A DNA stretch of 64,000 nt from Branchiostoma lanceolatum (taxonomy: Eukaryota; Chordata; Leptocardii; Amphioxiformes; Branchiostomatidae): contig NC_089724.1 in NCBI RefSeq assembly GCF_035083965.1, forward strand, positions 19,052,974 to 19,116,973, given 5' to 3'. How positions within the stretch are numbered: the first letter of the stretch is position 1; each line of letters starts with the position of its first letter. Under the pieces are notes generated by a model. The model was not told where the DNA came from. It worked only from the letters and a program-made list of their open reading frames with translations, and searched no databases. This document shows positions 13,001 through 25,880 of this stretch, one piece after another. The position numbers and the translations under genes are program-made.

Positions 13001-16000
13001 AGACCAACTTCTGTTTCTCCTGGTCCTGCTGCTGCTCCTTCTGCTGTTGTTGCTGAGCAGCAGAGAACACCTCCCACACCTGGCTTACTAGGTGGTTGTT
13101 GTGGATCCGCAAGCTGTTCTTCACAAAATTCTGTGAGAATTCAAAAGACATTCAAAAATCTGAATAATTTGTAACGCCTGGGAATTCTGAGCTTATTTTC
13201 TTTATGAAGACCATGTTGTGTTTCATCAACAATGGCTACTGCTACATGGTAGTACATGTATACAAGGCTTGTTATGGATAATGTCTGTAATCTTTTATCC
13301 AAAGTGTCCAACTAGTGAGTGCTATACAGTGGAGTAGCCTCGCCCAACACAAACCTCAAACTTGGCCTTTTTCCTGGGAATGTTGGAATATCCTGACAGT
13401 CTCTCCCACAGATTTCTTACTTGTGGAGAAGCATTGACATCGTTCATGGACTTCTGGACTTGCTACAGAAACAAAACAGGTAATGCTCTGCCACTTCCTT
13501 TTAGACAGCCAATATCAGCAAAGGAATAAGAGCAGAAATAGCAAAATGTTACTTTGGAAATCATAAAAGACATTTGTTTACAGTTTTCATAAGTAGTAAG
13601 ATTTGACATACTTTTAACCAGGCATCCTGCTTGGCCTCCCCTTTGGTCATCCTGTGTCCTGTGACGCCCTTACCTCCATACTTGTCTTCTTCACTGATAC
13701 ACTGTGTATGACTCTTGTAGTCATCTCCCCTGTAGTTTGGATCACAGGGATAGAATCATGCTGGTGTGCATGGTGCATACACATCAACAGTATCAACTCT
13801 CAATGAAAACATCGCGGACTTGAGTGACAATACCTTCAGCTTCACCCTAGTCATTCCTTAGGGACAGTACGAAATTTAGTGGGTGGGGGGGTGTTTTGTA
13901 GGGCCAAGGAAAAATAAAAGATGCCTGGGGGAGGGCCAAGGAAAAAAAATTGGCTTGGGGGGAGGGCCAAGGAAATTTTTCTCGGAGTTAGCAGTACCTT
14001 AGCATAAGTCTACCAGCATCATTTGCCCCTCAAAATGCAGGAAATAGCGTTTCAGTGGGTAAAGATGTAAAAATTTACCCGGGCCGCCGGAAGCAAGGCC
14101 GCGGACTCACCTACATTGTGTAGAAGAGGGCCTGCATGCCCTTTTTCTTAAGGCGTAATGCAGCGTTTTTCGTCTTCGTAATCCATAGGCAGGCGCCCAA
14201 AATCAACCTAATTCGTAATCAGTACATTAGCCGTAACCCGTACAAATGTGTAATTGGTCGCTTTCATTCTACGTAAACAGCAGGCAGTTACCTTTATGCA
14301 ACATTAAGCGTAATCCATAAATTACAAGTAAAGCGTAGGCTGATTTCAAAATAGTCCAATTCACAAACGAGCGCCTCGCGTCATCATGTCCGTGACAAAT
14401 TTTCCTATTAAAATCCCCCTAAGTATACAGTGGTACCTAGAGCATTGTGCTGATAGGCAACGCAAGCAAAGAGCTCAGCAAAGAACATCAGAGTACCCTG
14501 GGTACGGGCCTCTCTCGATCGATGACGTGTGACTACTACTACATCTGTGTATAACCCCGAGATCTTACGATGGTCCCTCTATGATGCATGTACTTCTAGT
14601 ACTTGTTTACCCAATGCTCAAAAATAACTATCAGTTGCACCATCCAAAATCACATTACACTGTCTACTTCACTCAAGGCCAAGCTGTGATGTTCATTGTT
14701 ATTCATTGCCACTCCCATGTCAGAGGTGAAACTTCGAGATTCCAATAGTTTGAGTCACAATAAGCTCCAGAGCGACCAGACAGGTTCAACTTCATTTCAT
14801 GCAGAAGTAAATAGTAGTTTACCATGGCGGATCATCACTACTAAGATATCTCTAACATTATCGTCCGATTCGTGCCTCACGAGTGGGAACATATTTACTG
14901 TACAAATTCTAGATGATCTCTGAGGAACTTTTGCATTGCGATGTAGAAAGTTATATATATGTAATAGTAACACTTTTTTTCATAGTAGAAGGCATGTGCT
15001 GCCATGTGTATGGCTGCTAACTCTTTTGAAAAGACCAGAACAGTTTTCTACGCTTTCTGACAGGCTTTCTCGCACTGAATGTATCTTCGGGTTTATAGTT
15101 GCCACATGTTATGCTCAAAAGTTACAAAAAAGTTGTTTAATCGGGTGGCAAAATACATATACGTGTCAAGGTGGGGCAAGGACATTATATAGGAATGGGG
15201 TGGGGTAATTGGTTTGGTAGGTAATGGACGCGACCATGCCAGATTATAAATTACAGTCACTGTCAGTGCATTTGCTATATCGATTCAGATTAATGCTGCC
15301 ACGGGGGCACAAAATTAGTGTCTTTTACAAGAGCGCATGTTAGCTTACCATGTTTTCATTGGTAGAGCCATTACATTGTGCAATAAGACCGTACTTCCTT
15401 CAAATACGTTGGAGTGGAGTTGCCAGAACTTAAACGTATGTGATAGCATAGGTCCCTTTATAACGTCACATTATTATTTCTCAATACACGAAAATAGAAA
15501 TTTCCGCCATCAAAGGTTTTTATTCATAAGCAAGCTGTGGAGTGTGGTGTTTACCAGCTCAAATGTGGCCTCCCATTTCAGTTGTGAAAGTTCGTAGTTC
15601 AATAGTGCCTCGTATTATAAGTTAACAAACAGGTTAGACTCCATTTGATACAGAAGTCATTGTGTGTGACCTAACATTAGTCTAGACTTGGTCATTATCA
15701 CTCATACGTTTAATGCAAAGAACTAAGTTAGGATGCTTTTCAAGTTATCTCCAAGACGATCACCAGCTTTGACGCAAGAGTTCAGCCTCTAGGTGTGTGA
15801 GTTTTGACTGAGAATTTAGGGTAGAGCGTAGAGAGACTGACTGAATTTAGCGTCATATGTAGCCCCAGAATGTCTTTATGGCATTCTTTCTAAAAGTAAG
15901 GTGTCAAATTCTTCATTATGTTTTAATACTAGTAGTACAGGGCACATTCGTTTTATTTTTGCCGACCGAAGTTATCCTCGTAGGACATATATACGTAATA

Positions 16001-16681
16001 AAGTTTTGTTGTGCTAAATTTTCTTTGCCGATTCTTTTTTTGTCACTAATGGAGATGTCACCAAGCATAGTCTACCAGTAGAATTCTCCCCTCAAAATGA
16101 AGGAAATAGCGTTTCTGACGGTCAAGATTTCAAAATTTTCCCGGGCAATGCATGTTGATCATTCGGTCTACTACAACGTTATCTTACCCCTGCCCCCCTC
16201 CATACGAAATTTCCACCTTCCGCCCACTCTGTTTTGTGTCATTGTTTATATATATCAATGGTTTGGGGGGCAGTTTTAATGTTAAAGAAAGGGGGGAGAG
16301 CCAAGGAAATTTTTTTAGCTGGGGGGGAGAGCCAGGGGAAAAAAATTGAGCAGGCGGGGGTGGGCCAGCGAAATTTTTTCTGACCCAACATCCCCCGCAC
16401 AGGCCCTCCCTCCGCTAAACATCGTACCGTCCCTTATGATGGCTCAGTAACGACTGCTACACAGTACTCTAATCATATTTACTATACTGCTTCTAGTACC
16501 AGACATGCAGTATGTACAATGTAGGTACTTACTAGAACAATGGGTGTGGCACTTACCAAAAGTCTTTGCCACAGTCCAGACAGGACAACATGTCACAGCT
16601 GCGACAGGCAGTCAGGTAGTGTTTCTCCACCTGGTTTTTCTTCACAGTCTGCCCACAGGCGTTACAGTTGAAGAACACCAT
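10036..16681 (-). CDS. LYAR: LYAR, cell growth-regulating nucleolar protein
   Basis: Eight coding exons in transcript order: 16681-16557, 13729-13612, 13462-13355, 13130-13005, 12765-12351, 11994-11914, 11611-11526, 10173-10036. All phases join, giving 398 aa (human LYAR is about 380). LYAR is a nucleolar zinc-finger protein tied to rRNA transcription and processing. The N-terminus MVFFNCNACGQTVKKNQVEK with CRSCDMLSCLDCGKDFW and the following H/C ligands form the LYAR-type C2HC fingers. Next come the IPRKKAKFE and VKNSLRIHNN segments and a short Gln-rich run. Residues about 160-297 are a Lys/Glu-rich low-complexity region with many KK and KRKKRK clusters, typical nucleolar signals. The conserved tail has FPWESVIS, KKLKKK and NKNPRFKVIKDRVKLVQ. 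There is one more residue between His and Cys in the first finger (HYLTAC) than in human. A 5' UTR exon with donor at 17219 is likely. Confidence 0.95.
10294..11209. mobile_element. 916 bp fold-back DNA transposon, hAT-like
   Basis: The ends are perfect inverted CAGGGCTCGAAAT. They are flanked by TTGTG on both sides (10289-10293 and 11210-11214), a likely 5-base target duplication. Inverted similarity extends deep inside: the segment around 10542-10575 (CAGAGCATTTTATGAGGC) is the reverse complement of that around 11015-11050. GTGCAC-rich subterminal repeats occur at both ends. There is no transposase frame. The CAGGG ends suggest hAT, but the 5-base duplication is shorter than the usual 8. 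It lies in LYAR intron 7. Confidence 0.8.
13861..16433. mobile_element. 2573 bp non-autonomous DNA transposon, PIF/Harbinger-like
   Basis: The left end GGGACAGTACGAAATTTAG and the reverse complement of the right end GGGACGGTACGATGTTTAG are inverted repeats. TTA flanks both ends (13858-13860 and 16434-16436), matching the 3-base TWA duplication of PIF/Harbinger. Subterminal GGGCCAAGGAAA repeats occur near both ends in the same direction. A block at about 14008-14085 is repeated directly at about 16066-16148, and TCCCATGTCAGAGGTGAAAC (14713) is echoed at 15571. No transposase was recognised. It fills most of LYAR intron 1. Its central part reappears inverted at about 31440-32690. Confidence 0.75.
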
Positions 16682-17320
16682 GACAAAACAGAATTCTGCA
16701 CCGAAAAGAAATAGCACAGATTCATTTTACTAGTATATAACGTTAGTATACAGGATACTAGCATTTCTATGCAGCATTGTTCCGGTAAAGATATCCGCTA
16801 TACAAGCTACAAGAACATCTACTAACGTTAGTATCATATATATGCAGTGGTCCACTGCATATCGGACTGGCCATAACATGGTTCAGTACAGTAGATGCAC
16901 GTGTTGCAAAGCAAGCTACGATCTCCATGGCCCATGGACAACGTGCAACGCGTACGTATACACACGCGTCTTTACCACCGCTTGTCTCGCCGGCTTCTTA
17001 TCCTATGTGGTCTCTCATGATTAAAAAATAAATGCACGAGCTTTTGTGCCGTTTCTATAGTATATGTCTGCTTCACTTGTGCGTGCACGCTCTCTGCCCC
17101 CCTCCCACTCCTCTAAGAGACAGTGACGGCTTTATTCTCAACAATTAGCCAAAAAAAGGCACCAACAGTTGTATTATCATGTCCCAGCTCAAAAGTCAAC
17201 TTAAACACGTCACACTTACACCGTTCCTCCTCAACTGAATTGAGTTTCAACCAAAAGAAAACTAGCGAGATGTCTTTCCGAACTTTCGCACTCCTTACGC
17301 CACCATCTTGGAACTCAACA
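16682..17320 (-). promoter_or_regulatory. LYAR: LYAR 5' UTR and promoter region
   Basis: A donor (GTAAGT) at 17219 on minus and an acceptor at 16697-16699 bound a likely 5' UTR intron, so a noncoding first exon lies at about 17220-17320. It holds a very short upstream frame, ATG GTG GCG TAA, near 17304. Stated from sequence only; the transcription start is not known. Confidence 0.4.
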
Positions 17321-17570
17321 CTTTAAGATAGGGGTGAGGAGTTATTTTAACTTCCCAAGGATGACAATTTATCAGGATTGATTTTTACATTTAATGACTT
17401 AATTGACAAACTTAAATGATGTTGCCTTAAAAATGCTATCTTAATAGGTGGATGTGACTATAACGATTAATATTAAGATTTCTTAAAATCAAACACCCCC
17501 ACTACAGAAATATCAATCAAGGCAACCCAATTTATTCAGATTATAAGAAATACGCCATTGTCACGATTGT

Positions 17571-17629
17571 GGGGGTGTAGCTCAGTGGTAGAGCGCTTGC
17601 TTCGCATTTAAGAGGCCCCGGCACCTCCA
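17571..17629 (+). tRNA. truncated tRNA-Ala-like sequence (CGC anticodon position), pseudogene
   Basis: It starts GGGGGTGTAGCTCAGTGGTA, the classic tRNA-Ala 5' end with an A-box-like D arm. The anticodon loop reads TTCGCAT and the acceptor end CACCTCCA pairs with the 5' GGGGGTG. About 14 bases of the T arm are missing (no GGTTCRA B box) and the anticodon stem pairs poorly. A working tRNA is therefore unlikely. It is either a tRNA pseudogene or the head of a tRNA-derived SINE. Confidence 0.6.
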
Positions 17630-19151
17630 GGATCTTTTACAGACCACTTTGATATGTCTTACTTGTTCGGGTGGATTCTCGACGTCCTAGGTATCCTAGG
17701 TACCCTCGATTTCCAGGACAAAACTGAGTAAGTTGCAGTCATTGTCAGGTTGAACTTCATGAACTTGTGGTTGTGTTGGCTCAAACTTCACCAAAATACA
17801 TGGTTGTACCTTGTCAGTCACAGAGTGTATTCACTTTCAAAATAGTTAAATTTCCATAGATAGGGATTTTTGAGCAATTTCATAGGGTGTTGACAGGATG
17901 TTCCGGAGCCCAATTATGGTAACGTTAGCCTTTGTCACTGCTAAATCTTTGTCACTGTTAAAACGAAAAGATTGAACCAGTGGCAAAACAAATTTATGTA
18001 CTAGTATTCTTGGCTAAGACGAAAAGTCAACAATTTCTAGCTGTTTTCATATATTCTGACAGCCAAGCAACGGCTAGCGAGCCTACCTCATATAAATACT
18101 AGTAACCCATAACCTCAGAAAGCTGCTAACTTGGAGCTACAAATGTATGCCTTCTCGGGATAGAAAAAACTCATATGACATACATACAACAGTAACAAAC
18201 CCAAGAAGACACAGAAAGCCGGCATTAGCACGTAACACAACTTTAATAGTTTATCCCAGCCCAAAGTCATATATGGATTTGCAGAAAGCTCAACCTCATT
18301 ACAATCATTTTCAATGCCCTGCACGCCTGCACAGAAGTGGATACAATACTTTTCGGAAAATATACGTCTATAACTGTTATCACCATTTCAACCAGTGACA
18401 CCTTCTTGCAGCAGCAGTCATCTTGGCAGGCACAAGTGTCTGATGTAGCAAAATATCTTACAAAATGATCTACAGTTCAAGACTGCATGATGGTAGCATC
18501 TTACAGCCTGGGTCTATTCACATGGTCCATACAAACTTGACATCCCAAATAAAAATAACATACACAAATCCATAATAATAAACTTCTATATGCTGAAATA
18601 CATTACAAGTGCACAGCACAGTGCATCATCATCATTTATAACAGGCAAGTCCTGACATTGTTTAAATAACTTACTAAAAGTACACATAATAGCTTATTCC
18701 CTCAAGCTCACAGCCTGTATTTTTTTTCCATTTTGTTGTTGAGGCAGGTAACGTTAGCTTAGTATTAGTGCACATACATTCAACTAAGTGCTTGTACATG
18801 TATGTGCATATGTGCACATCAAAGTTCTCATCACCACTCCAGGTCAAGATATGTCCCAAACTTTTATAATCAACCAAGTAGTCCACCGCAGTATAGCTGT
18901 TTAAGCAATGCTCAGAACATCACAATGCAATACTTGAATGACCTCAGACATATGCAGAAAAGGTAAGGTAATGACTCCCTCTTATAAATCCCCAATGTGT
19001 AGATTTGTAAATCAGCCAAATTGGCGCACCCCTAGTTGCTTTCTAGCTCATAGAAGGAGGCCTGTGGGAGCTGCAGGAAACAAACTAGGCTCCCAGTCTA
19101 TCAAAGGACTGACCAGCAGGGACATTCATAATGTGAAAGACACAACAGAAA
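17630..19151. other. gap and ISYNA1 3' UTR
   Basis: No coding exon was recognised. The right part should hold the ISYNA1 3' UTR (minus strand). No strong minus-strand poly(A) signal could be chosen. The rest is AT-rich unique-looking sequence. Confidence 0.4.
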
Positions 19152-22100
19152 CTAGTGATAACCATTGCTAACAATTGGACTGCCATTGGGGATATCTTGG
19201 GATATAACCCTTTTCGTGCTAGGCACATCTACAGCTGATTGCTCAGAGACTTCAGGTGAGAAGGACGCTGGTCGACTCAGCTTGTGCTCAATGCCCATGT
19301 GGTTGATTGGCGACAGTCCTACACATGCCCTGTAGAAAAGAAAACCAGATGTCATGTTAATGTATACTGTTGTGTTGTTACGTAATATATTGGAGACTTG
19401 AATAAACTGGTCTTGACTCTGAGGTGTGAGGATGCAGAGTGATCTTTATTAGAACCATGAGTTAGAAGTAGTGGCTCGGCTGCCCGCTGGGACAGCCAGG
19501 GAGCTGTATATCATATATATAGAGAGAGAAATCTCTATTGACACAACAATATATGTGGGGGTATACTATATATCATTACACAACATATACCAGTTATGTT
19601 TTGCTTTAAAGAATTGCTTTTAATCCCCATTTGATACTAGAAATCCAATATGTTTTGTTCTAATACTTGCCTGAAGATGTTCTCAATGCAGGACTTCTGT
19701 CGGAACAGTGCGTTGATGACAGGCGTGCCAGCTGGTACCAGTGGGGCCTTGCACAGGTAGCTCAGGATGGACAGCACTGAGTGGAATGTCTGGTACTCAG
19801 TGTCATCTCCTGAAAAATCAAGCAATTTAAAACAACATTCATCATCCAGCCTGATCTCCATGAAATATTTCTCTTACAAGCATGCCACACTACGAAAATC
19901 ACAGGTTGAAAAGAATATGAATGCAAGCATGGCCCATACAATATGTCACTCCCCCTTCACAAGGCATAGCTCAAAAAGTTACTGAAGAACCTCCACATTA
20001 TTCTTTAACGTACCGACTTTGAACTTGATTCTCTGGCACATCTCTGTGAGGATGATCAGGTCCAGGATGAGAGGGCTGGCCAGCAGGGAGTCCTCACACG
20101 TGTTGTGTACCACGATGGTGTTGTGTCCGCCCATCATGATCTCTGACGTGTACTCGTCCATAGCGCGTTTACTGTCACCTACGTACGGCACATACTTGAT
20201 GACGACGCAGTGATCCGGCTTCTTGCCATCGCTGTACAAGATGTCGTTGGATTCCACCATATCGTCCACGACGTTGCTCTTAGAGATCTCCTTAGACCTG
20301 AACTGCTTTGGTGCAGACAGGTTCTTCCCATCGTTGTTGCCGAGGTGGTTGTAACTGACGATTGACACGGGCTGTAAAATTTAAAAAGAATTTGTGTGCA
20401 ATGAACATCTTTGATATATAAAGAAAACACTTTTCCACCCAGGTGACTTATTTGAATGGCACATCCAATGTGAAAAAAAAATACTAACACTTTCATAGGT
20501 AAAGATTTTAGATAAATCTCAGCAGAAACATCCTAGCAGAAACTTCTTGTTCAGTGTTGTCCAATGAGATGCTAATGCTTGAACAATGAAATGGATAGAT
20601 AGATCTTTTTCATTCAAGTATTAGTTATACTTATAGTGCAATTCAGTGTACCGGAAATGTGCAATGCAAATCTATACGACATAAAAGAGGAAATGAATAA
20701 AACAATCACATATTCTCTTGGAAACTCACCTTGATGCCTGCGTTAACCAAGAAGTCCACTAGAACAGACTTGATCTTTGTCTGTCCTGACTTGAAGTCAT
20801 CTCCTCCGATAAAGACACTGTGCTGTTCTGCCAACTCAAGCACTCCTGGCACAAATGTGTTTTGGGGAGATCCGTTGATGTAGGCACTCTGGAATGGACA
20901 CAAAAGTTGCTATCAACAATAGAAAATTTCCAAACTCACTAGCAACTACACAGTACAAGTCTCTGGCAAGGAGTATAGCTTCCCCCTTATCTCTATTCCC
21001 ACTTGTGCTTGTCATAAGCTGCAAGGACTTTCATTGACTTCTCAAAAGAATCTTAGATCTTGATCTTTCCCAAATCATGCATGGCAATCCCGCTCACACA
21101 CAAAAAAAATAGATTCATTATTTTACTTTGTCCTGTTAATTTAACAGCAAGCCTATCAATAATCACTGGCAAAATCATAACCTCTTTGTAGAAATACAGA
21201 TTCGACAGGGACGAAGAAAGAAATAATTACCGGTAGTCCCTGATCTGTCCTACATTGGACATTAATCTATGTACAGACAGTGGAATAAGTCTTCTTAAAT
21301 AGGTAACTTTTCTACAAATCTAAAAGCCTCTAAATATGTTTGCTACAAGGATCTCACTACACCTAAGAATTCATTTTCTCAGACAAAGGGCTCGAATCAC
21401 TTCAAATTTTGGTTTTCCTAGGGGAAAGGCAAAATTGGGCAAAACTGGTAGCAATTTGTCTACCTGCAGTTTAGAGTAAGTCACTTCCCTCAGTTTAGAT
21501 CTTGTGACTTGTGTCAATAAAACAATTTGACTCAAGCTGACTTGCATCACAGCTTGGTGTCTTTTTGAAAGGACACCCTAGGAAAACCCTGGTCTTCTTA
21601 TTGGCTTTGATCAAGCTCAATCGTTTTGATTGTTAAGAGACGACCAGCCTCAGAATTACGCTCATTCTGAGGACCTGCTTGTCTACAACAACCAGTTGTA
21701 TTACCAATTCGAGCCCTAAAAGAAGAGGATCCTTGTGCCATAGTTGTTCCATGCTCCTTTTTAATGGGTGAAATCGACCAAAGCTTTGTACAAACTTTGG
21801 GTTTAATCGACAGGGCCTGCACAAGAAGAGAAACAGGCTAATTCATGATGCATGAACACACGAGTTATCTGGATTCATGACTTCCACAAAGTGGCGCACT
21901 TAGTAGTTAATGCTTGTATAACCATTAACTTTTTGTAGCATATGTATAGCTGGTATTCACGCTCACAAGAAAATGTATAATGTAACTACTAATTAGCTAT
22001 AGAACTTACTCAGTATGCTGACAAAAAGTAAGAAGCTCAAAAGGATGACAAAGGGAAAAAGATAACCAGTGCATGAAGAGTAAGAGATGAAAGGATGATG

Positions 22101-25100
22101 GCAAGGCAGCAAAGGTGCAAATGCAGGTTAAAGGTAGAGAGGAGACAAGCAATACAACCAAGCACCTAACCAAGGCTAAGATCCTTCCTCAGATCTACCT
22201 AAGCATACCAGGACTTACAGTTCACCGCTCAAGACAATCTACTTTAACTTACCCCTTCCAGAATACTGGCTACAGCAAAGAGTGTAGAGGGCGAAACTTC
22301 ACAGGCGTTCTTCTCAATGGCATTCAGCAGAGCAGCAGCTGTGTCGTTCAGCCCAGTCAGGACGTCACTGAAACGTTCTGTGTTAGCTGACCACAGAACA
22401 ATCACCTAGGAACAAGCATGGAAGATTCATGTCTCATGAATTCTTAGAAAAAGATGTGTTTACTACTGACATTCTTCATCAGCATAAAATAAGGTAAGTA
22501 ATTTTCTTTTTTTTTTAAGTGTAAGGAAATGATACCACCATTCAAAATCTTAAAATGGACAACATCTGAAATGGAGAAGTATGTAACTTCAGACATACTT
22601 ATGACCACTTGTTGTCCCTAATAGTAATACTATGCATGGCAGAGCCTGTAGTCATTTACTGAGTTCTGCATACCTTGTCAAGGTCATTCTTGGCCTTGAA
22701 ATCCCGGATGTCCTTCCGGATCTGATTCACCTGCTCCATCTTTGTGCCTTTGATGAGGTTATCAGCTCGGGACTCCTGATTGGCTGCGATGAAGTCGGGG
22801 ATGTAGATGGAGGGCCGTGGCTTCAGGTGCTCCATGTGTGGGCGCAGCTGCCGCTGCAGGTCGTAGTCCAGGACCTTGGCCCGCTCCATCGCATCAGCCA
22901 GATTCATGGCAGAGATGTCCCAGCCATCCAGCACTATGTCATCTGGGTGGACCATTGGCAGAAGGTCCTGAGGAAATGGGATATAAGGTGCACAGGAAAA
23001 TTATTCTAAGCCATCCATATCAATCTTCCTTACCATACGGATACACGTATCAGGGTTTTTTCTAGAAAAAAATTGCAATTGAGAGAGAGCGGAGCGACCA
23101 AGCTGGGGGAAGATGGGGGGGTTTAGATATTTTCAAGTTAAAATGGGTCATTCTTTGGTTTCCTGAAGGGCAAAATTAGGGTATGCCTAAACACCACAAA
23201 CCACCGCAAACTTCAGATAGGTCACAGTTGAAGACATCCCTGGTCAATCTGAATTTTATGCTTGTCAGAGAATCTGCTCCTCGGGGTATGGGGGCGCATG
23301 GTCAGGGCATGAGGGCGCTCTGCCCCTGTTCCCCTCTTTAGATGAACCCCTGAATGCAGTATTCCAACTTCATATGTAAGGATAGAACACCTGTGAACAC
23401 AAGTCTGTACCTTGAGGGGGATGTAGACATCTCCATCCGGCCCGGAGCCCAGCAGTACCGTGGAGGCCTGGGTGATGGAGCCAAAGTAGTTGGACTTCTG
23501 CAGGCCGTCCTTGGTGTGCCAGGTCAGGCCCAGCTTGTTGGCCAGGATGGCGGCAGTGACGGTGGAACCGTTGTTTCCACCCCATCCTACCAGCATACAC
23601 CCCAGCCTGGGCACACGGCGCTCCGTCTGAAAGTCGATGGCAGTCTCCACAGGAACAACCTATTCACAGACAATGATAATTGCACTCAGTTGTCAGCACA
23701 CATTTAGAATTGAAAAAAATTGTACAAAATACTGTTGTAACAGTGGGGATCAACCTGGCCACTGACCAGTGTACTCCGACCCAGCCCTTTACACTGTTCA
23801 CTAGCCCTTCCAATTATGGTAAGAGCACTAAAACAATTACCGGTAAATTATGTTAATGAAATAGAATTTGAAAAAGATTGTTCTTTTCATACCATACCAT
23901 GTCATGTGAACCAGTTGTAAACAATATGTATTTTTCTTCAGCACCCTTCAATCCTAGGTATAAACCCTGGTCGTGTATACTGGCATGACAGAGCAACGCC
24001 CCCATAACCTGGTCCCAGTGTCCACTATGTCCCGTTCACACTCAAAAATCTATCCGAAGAGATCATCGAACCGGATCAAATCGGCCCAAAATCTTTATCC
24101 GTTTCTATAAATGAAACAAAACAACGCAGGTTATTTTAATGGGTCAGTTTTCTGCGGCATTGCCTCCTAGTATTTGCGGCCGTGTTATGGCAGCATTAAA
24201 GAAGGTTCCCGAATCTTGCTGAGGCCGTGTGCTTACACGTGCCTGACTTTAGTCCCCGTTCATGGTTCAAATAATAAAACGGTTCGAACCTTTTAGGATA
24301 TATTCCGAATCGAAACGGTCTACCAAGGAGGTTAAAATAGTATTTTAACCTCCTTGGGTCTACATTTTGCGTCCGCGATGTAACGTTAAACGTTAAACAC
24401 CCGCGCTGAAAACGGTTTACATAGAATTTGCATATTATCTAAAGTATGCTGTGATCCCGCACCGCCTCGAGTTGGCGGCCATAACAAGATATTACGATTA
24501 AAAACGCGGCCGAAAATCCGATCGACAGTTAAAAACTTTCACTCTTTCCCTCGTGCCCGGATGTACGACGTGATAAACATAGTGTGAACCGGAACGTCCC
24601 GTAACGCTTTTGCATTCATGATTACAATTCCACGAAACCGTTTTACTCTGAACAAGGAGGTGATTGCTCTGAACCGGCCCACGGATACCGTAAGAGATTA
24701 CCACTACACATGCGCAAGCACATGTGCGCATATTGGCTGCGCCCTTACTAGAATATTCTCGCCCTTAGGCAAGTTAGGGTGACAAACCCCCTAACAATAG
24801 TGGATTCCCGCCTCTGTTATCAGCTATGCAAAGTAGGTAAACCTTTCATAACACGTAATGTTATACTTTTAATCTTTTTCTTTGAAATGCATGTACAGCA
24901 ACTTGCTTTCTGTAAGAATCATACGTTTTCTTACATCGTCAGAGTAGAGCTAGAGAGTTGGCCTAATAAAATACCATGAAGACGTGTCGGTAATACAGGA
25001 CACAGTACCTTGTGAGCGCCATTCACTCCCCGTGTGACTCTGGTTGTCTGGTACCGGTACTTGCTCTCAATGAGACTGTCGGTGTAGCGAACGTTGGGAC

Positions 25101-25122
25101 TCTCCACAGTAAAGGCCGCCAT
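19152..25122 (-). CDS. ISYNA1: ISYNA1, inositol-3-phosphate synthase (MIPS/INO1)
   Basis: Eight coding exons in transcript order: 25122-25009, 23659-23411, 22967-22674, 22405-22253, 20888-20730, 20371-20014, 19809-19671, 19329-19152. They give 547 aa (human about 558). The enzyme converts glucose-6-phosphate to inositol-3-phosphate using NAD in the cytosol, the committed step of inositol synthesis. The NAD-binding Rossmann motif GWGGNNG is at residues 63-69. Other family blocks are [36 protein letters not shown] (active-site lysines), [24 protein letters not shown] and GGHNT. The intron between the last two exons begins GC rather than GT (donor AG|GCAAGT at 19670). The join restores [13 protein letters not shown], as the family requires. 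The Ser/Pro-rich C-terminal tail is variable. The start ATG is followed by [10 protein letters not shown], typical of animal MIPS. Confidence 0.96.
23660..25008. other. ISYNA1 intron 1, no further exon seen
   Basis: This 1.35 kb intron is CpG-rich in its central part (about 24000-24700). It holds the palindrome at 24323-24357 and no convincing coding sequence. Confidence 0.5.
24323..24357. repeat. perfect 17-base-arm palindrome, CAAGGAGGT family
   Basis: Arms CCAAGGAGGTTAAAATA and its exact reverse complement flank a single G. It lies in ISYNA1 intron 1. The same core occurs at 2408-2436 and 30381-30407. Confidence 0.85.
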
Positions 25123-25880
25123 GACGAGTCGGGCAGGTGTGTTGTTTTCGCGTTTGTTTACTGGAGAAGAAAGTCAAGATCAGCATCTAAAAAAAGGACA
25201 GAAGAACATGTCCATCTCAACCTCCCCACTATCGCTATCGGCAAGCCTAACCAGGCATCCTAACGATTGAAAACGCCCACTCTACCCAATTCTAACGCGT
25301 TTATGCGAGCCGCCAGCCTTGGGATTGAACTAGAATTTTCTTCAACTTCACCTCTGGGAGTCACCCTCTAGCGAGTTGCCCCGCCTCAGAAGTCGTTCCT
25401 GACCAGCCCTTGAATAAGCCTAAAGAACCTGAGAAAGACTGACACCAAGCGTATACTATAAAAAAAAGAAAAGTAATCGGCCCTTTGAAGAAAGTCACAT
25501 GAGTCTCCGAGAAATCGTTTCACAGAGAGACAGGTAACATTACCGGGTTCGAAAAGCGGCGTGGATGTACTCCGATGTAGAATGTCTCTTTTTAAGTGTC
25601 CACCAACCACAGCCTTACATAATAAGGGTTTCTAACTATGATGTAGTGGAAAAACCCAGACGCGAATTGAATAGGCGAAGCGTCTAGAAACGGTCGGACC
25701 AGCACGTGAACAGAGTGCAGAACACGAGAACAGGTGACTCCGTGTAGCCAATCACACACACACACACAGAGGTAAATTGAGTTATCATGGCGTTGTCTGA
25801 TTGGCTACCAGCAGGTCACGCGGTCCTGTATAGCCAGGGATTTAGATCTGGAACTTTCCAATTACTTGTAGTTGAGATGT

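Noticed and set aside
24000-24720. CCCGTTCACACT-type sequence as another MITE
   Set aside because: Only one plausible end was found; the other end could not be matched convincingly.
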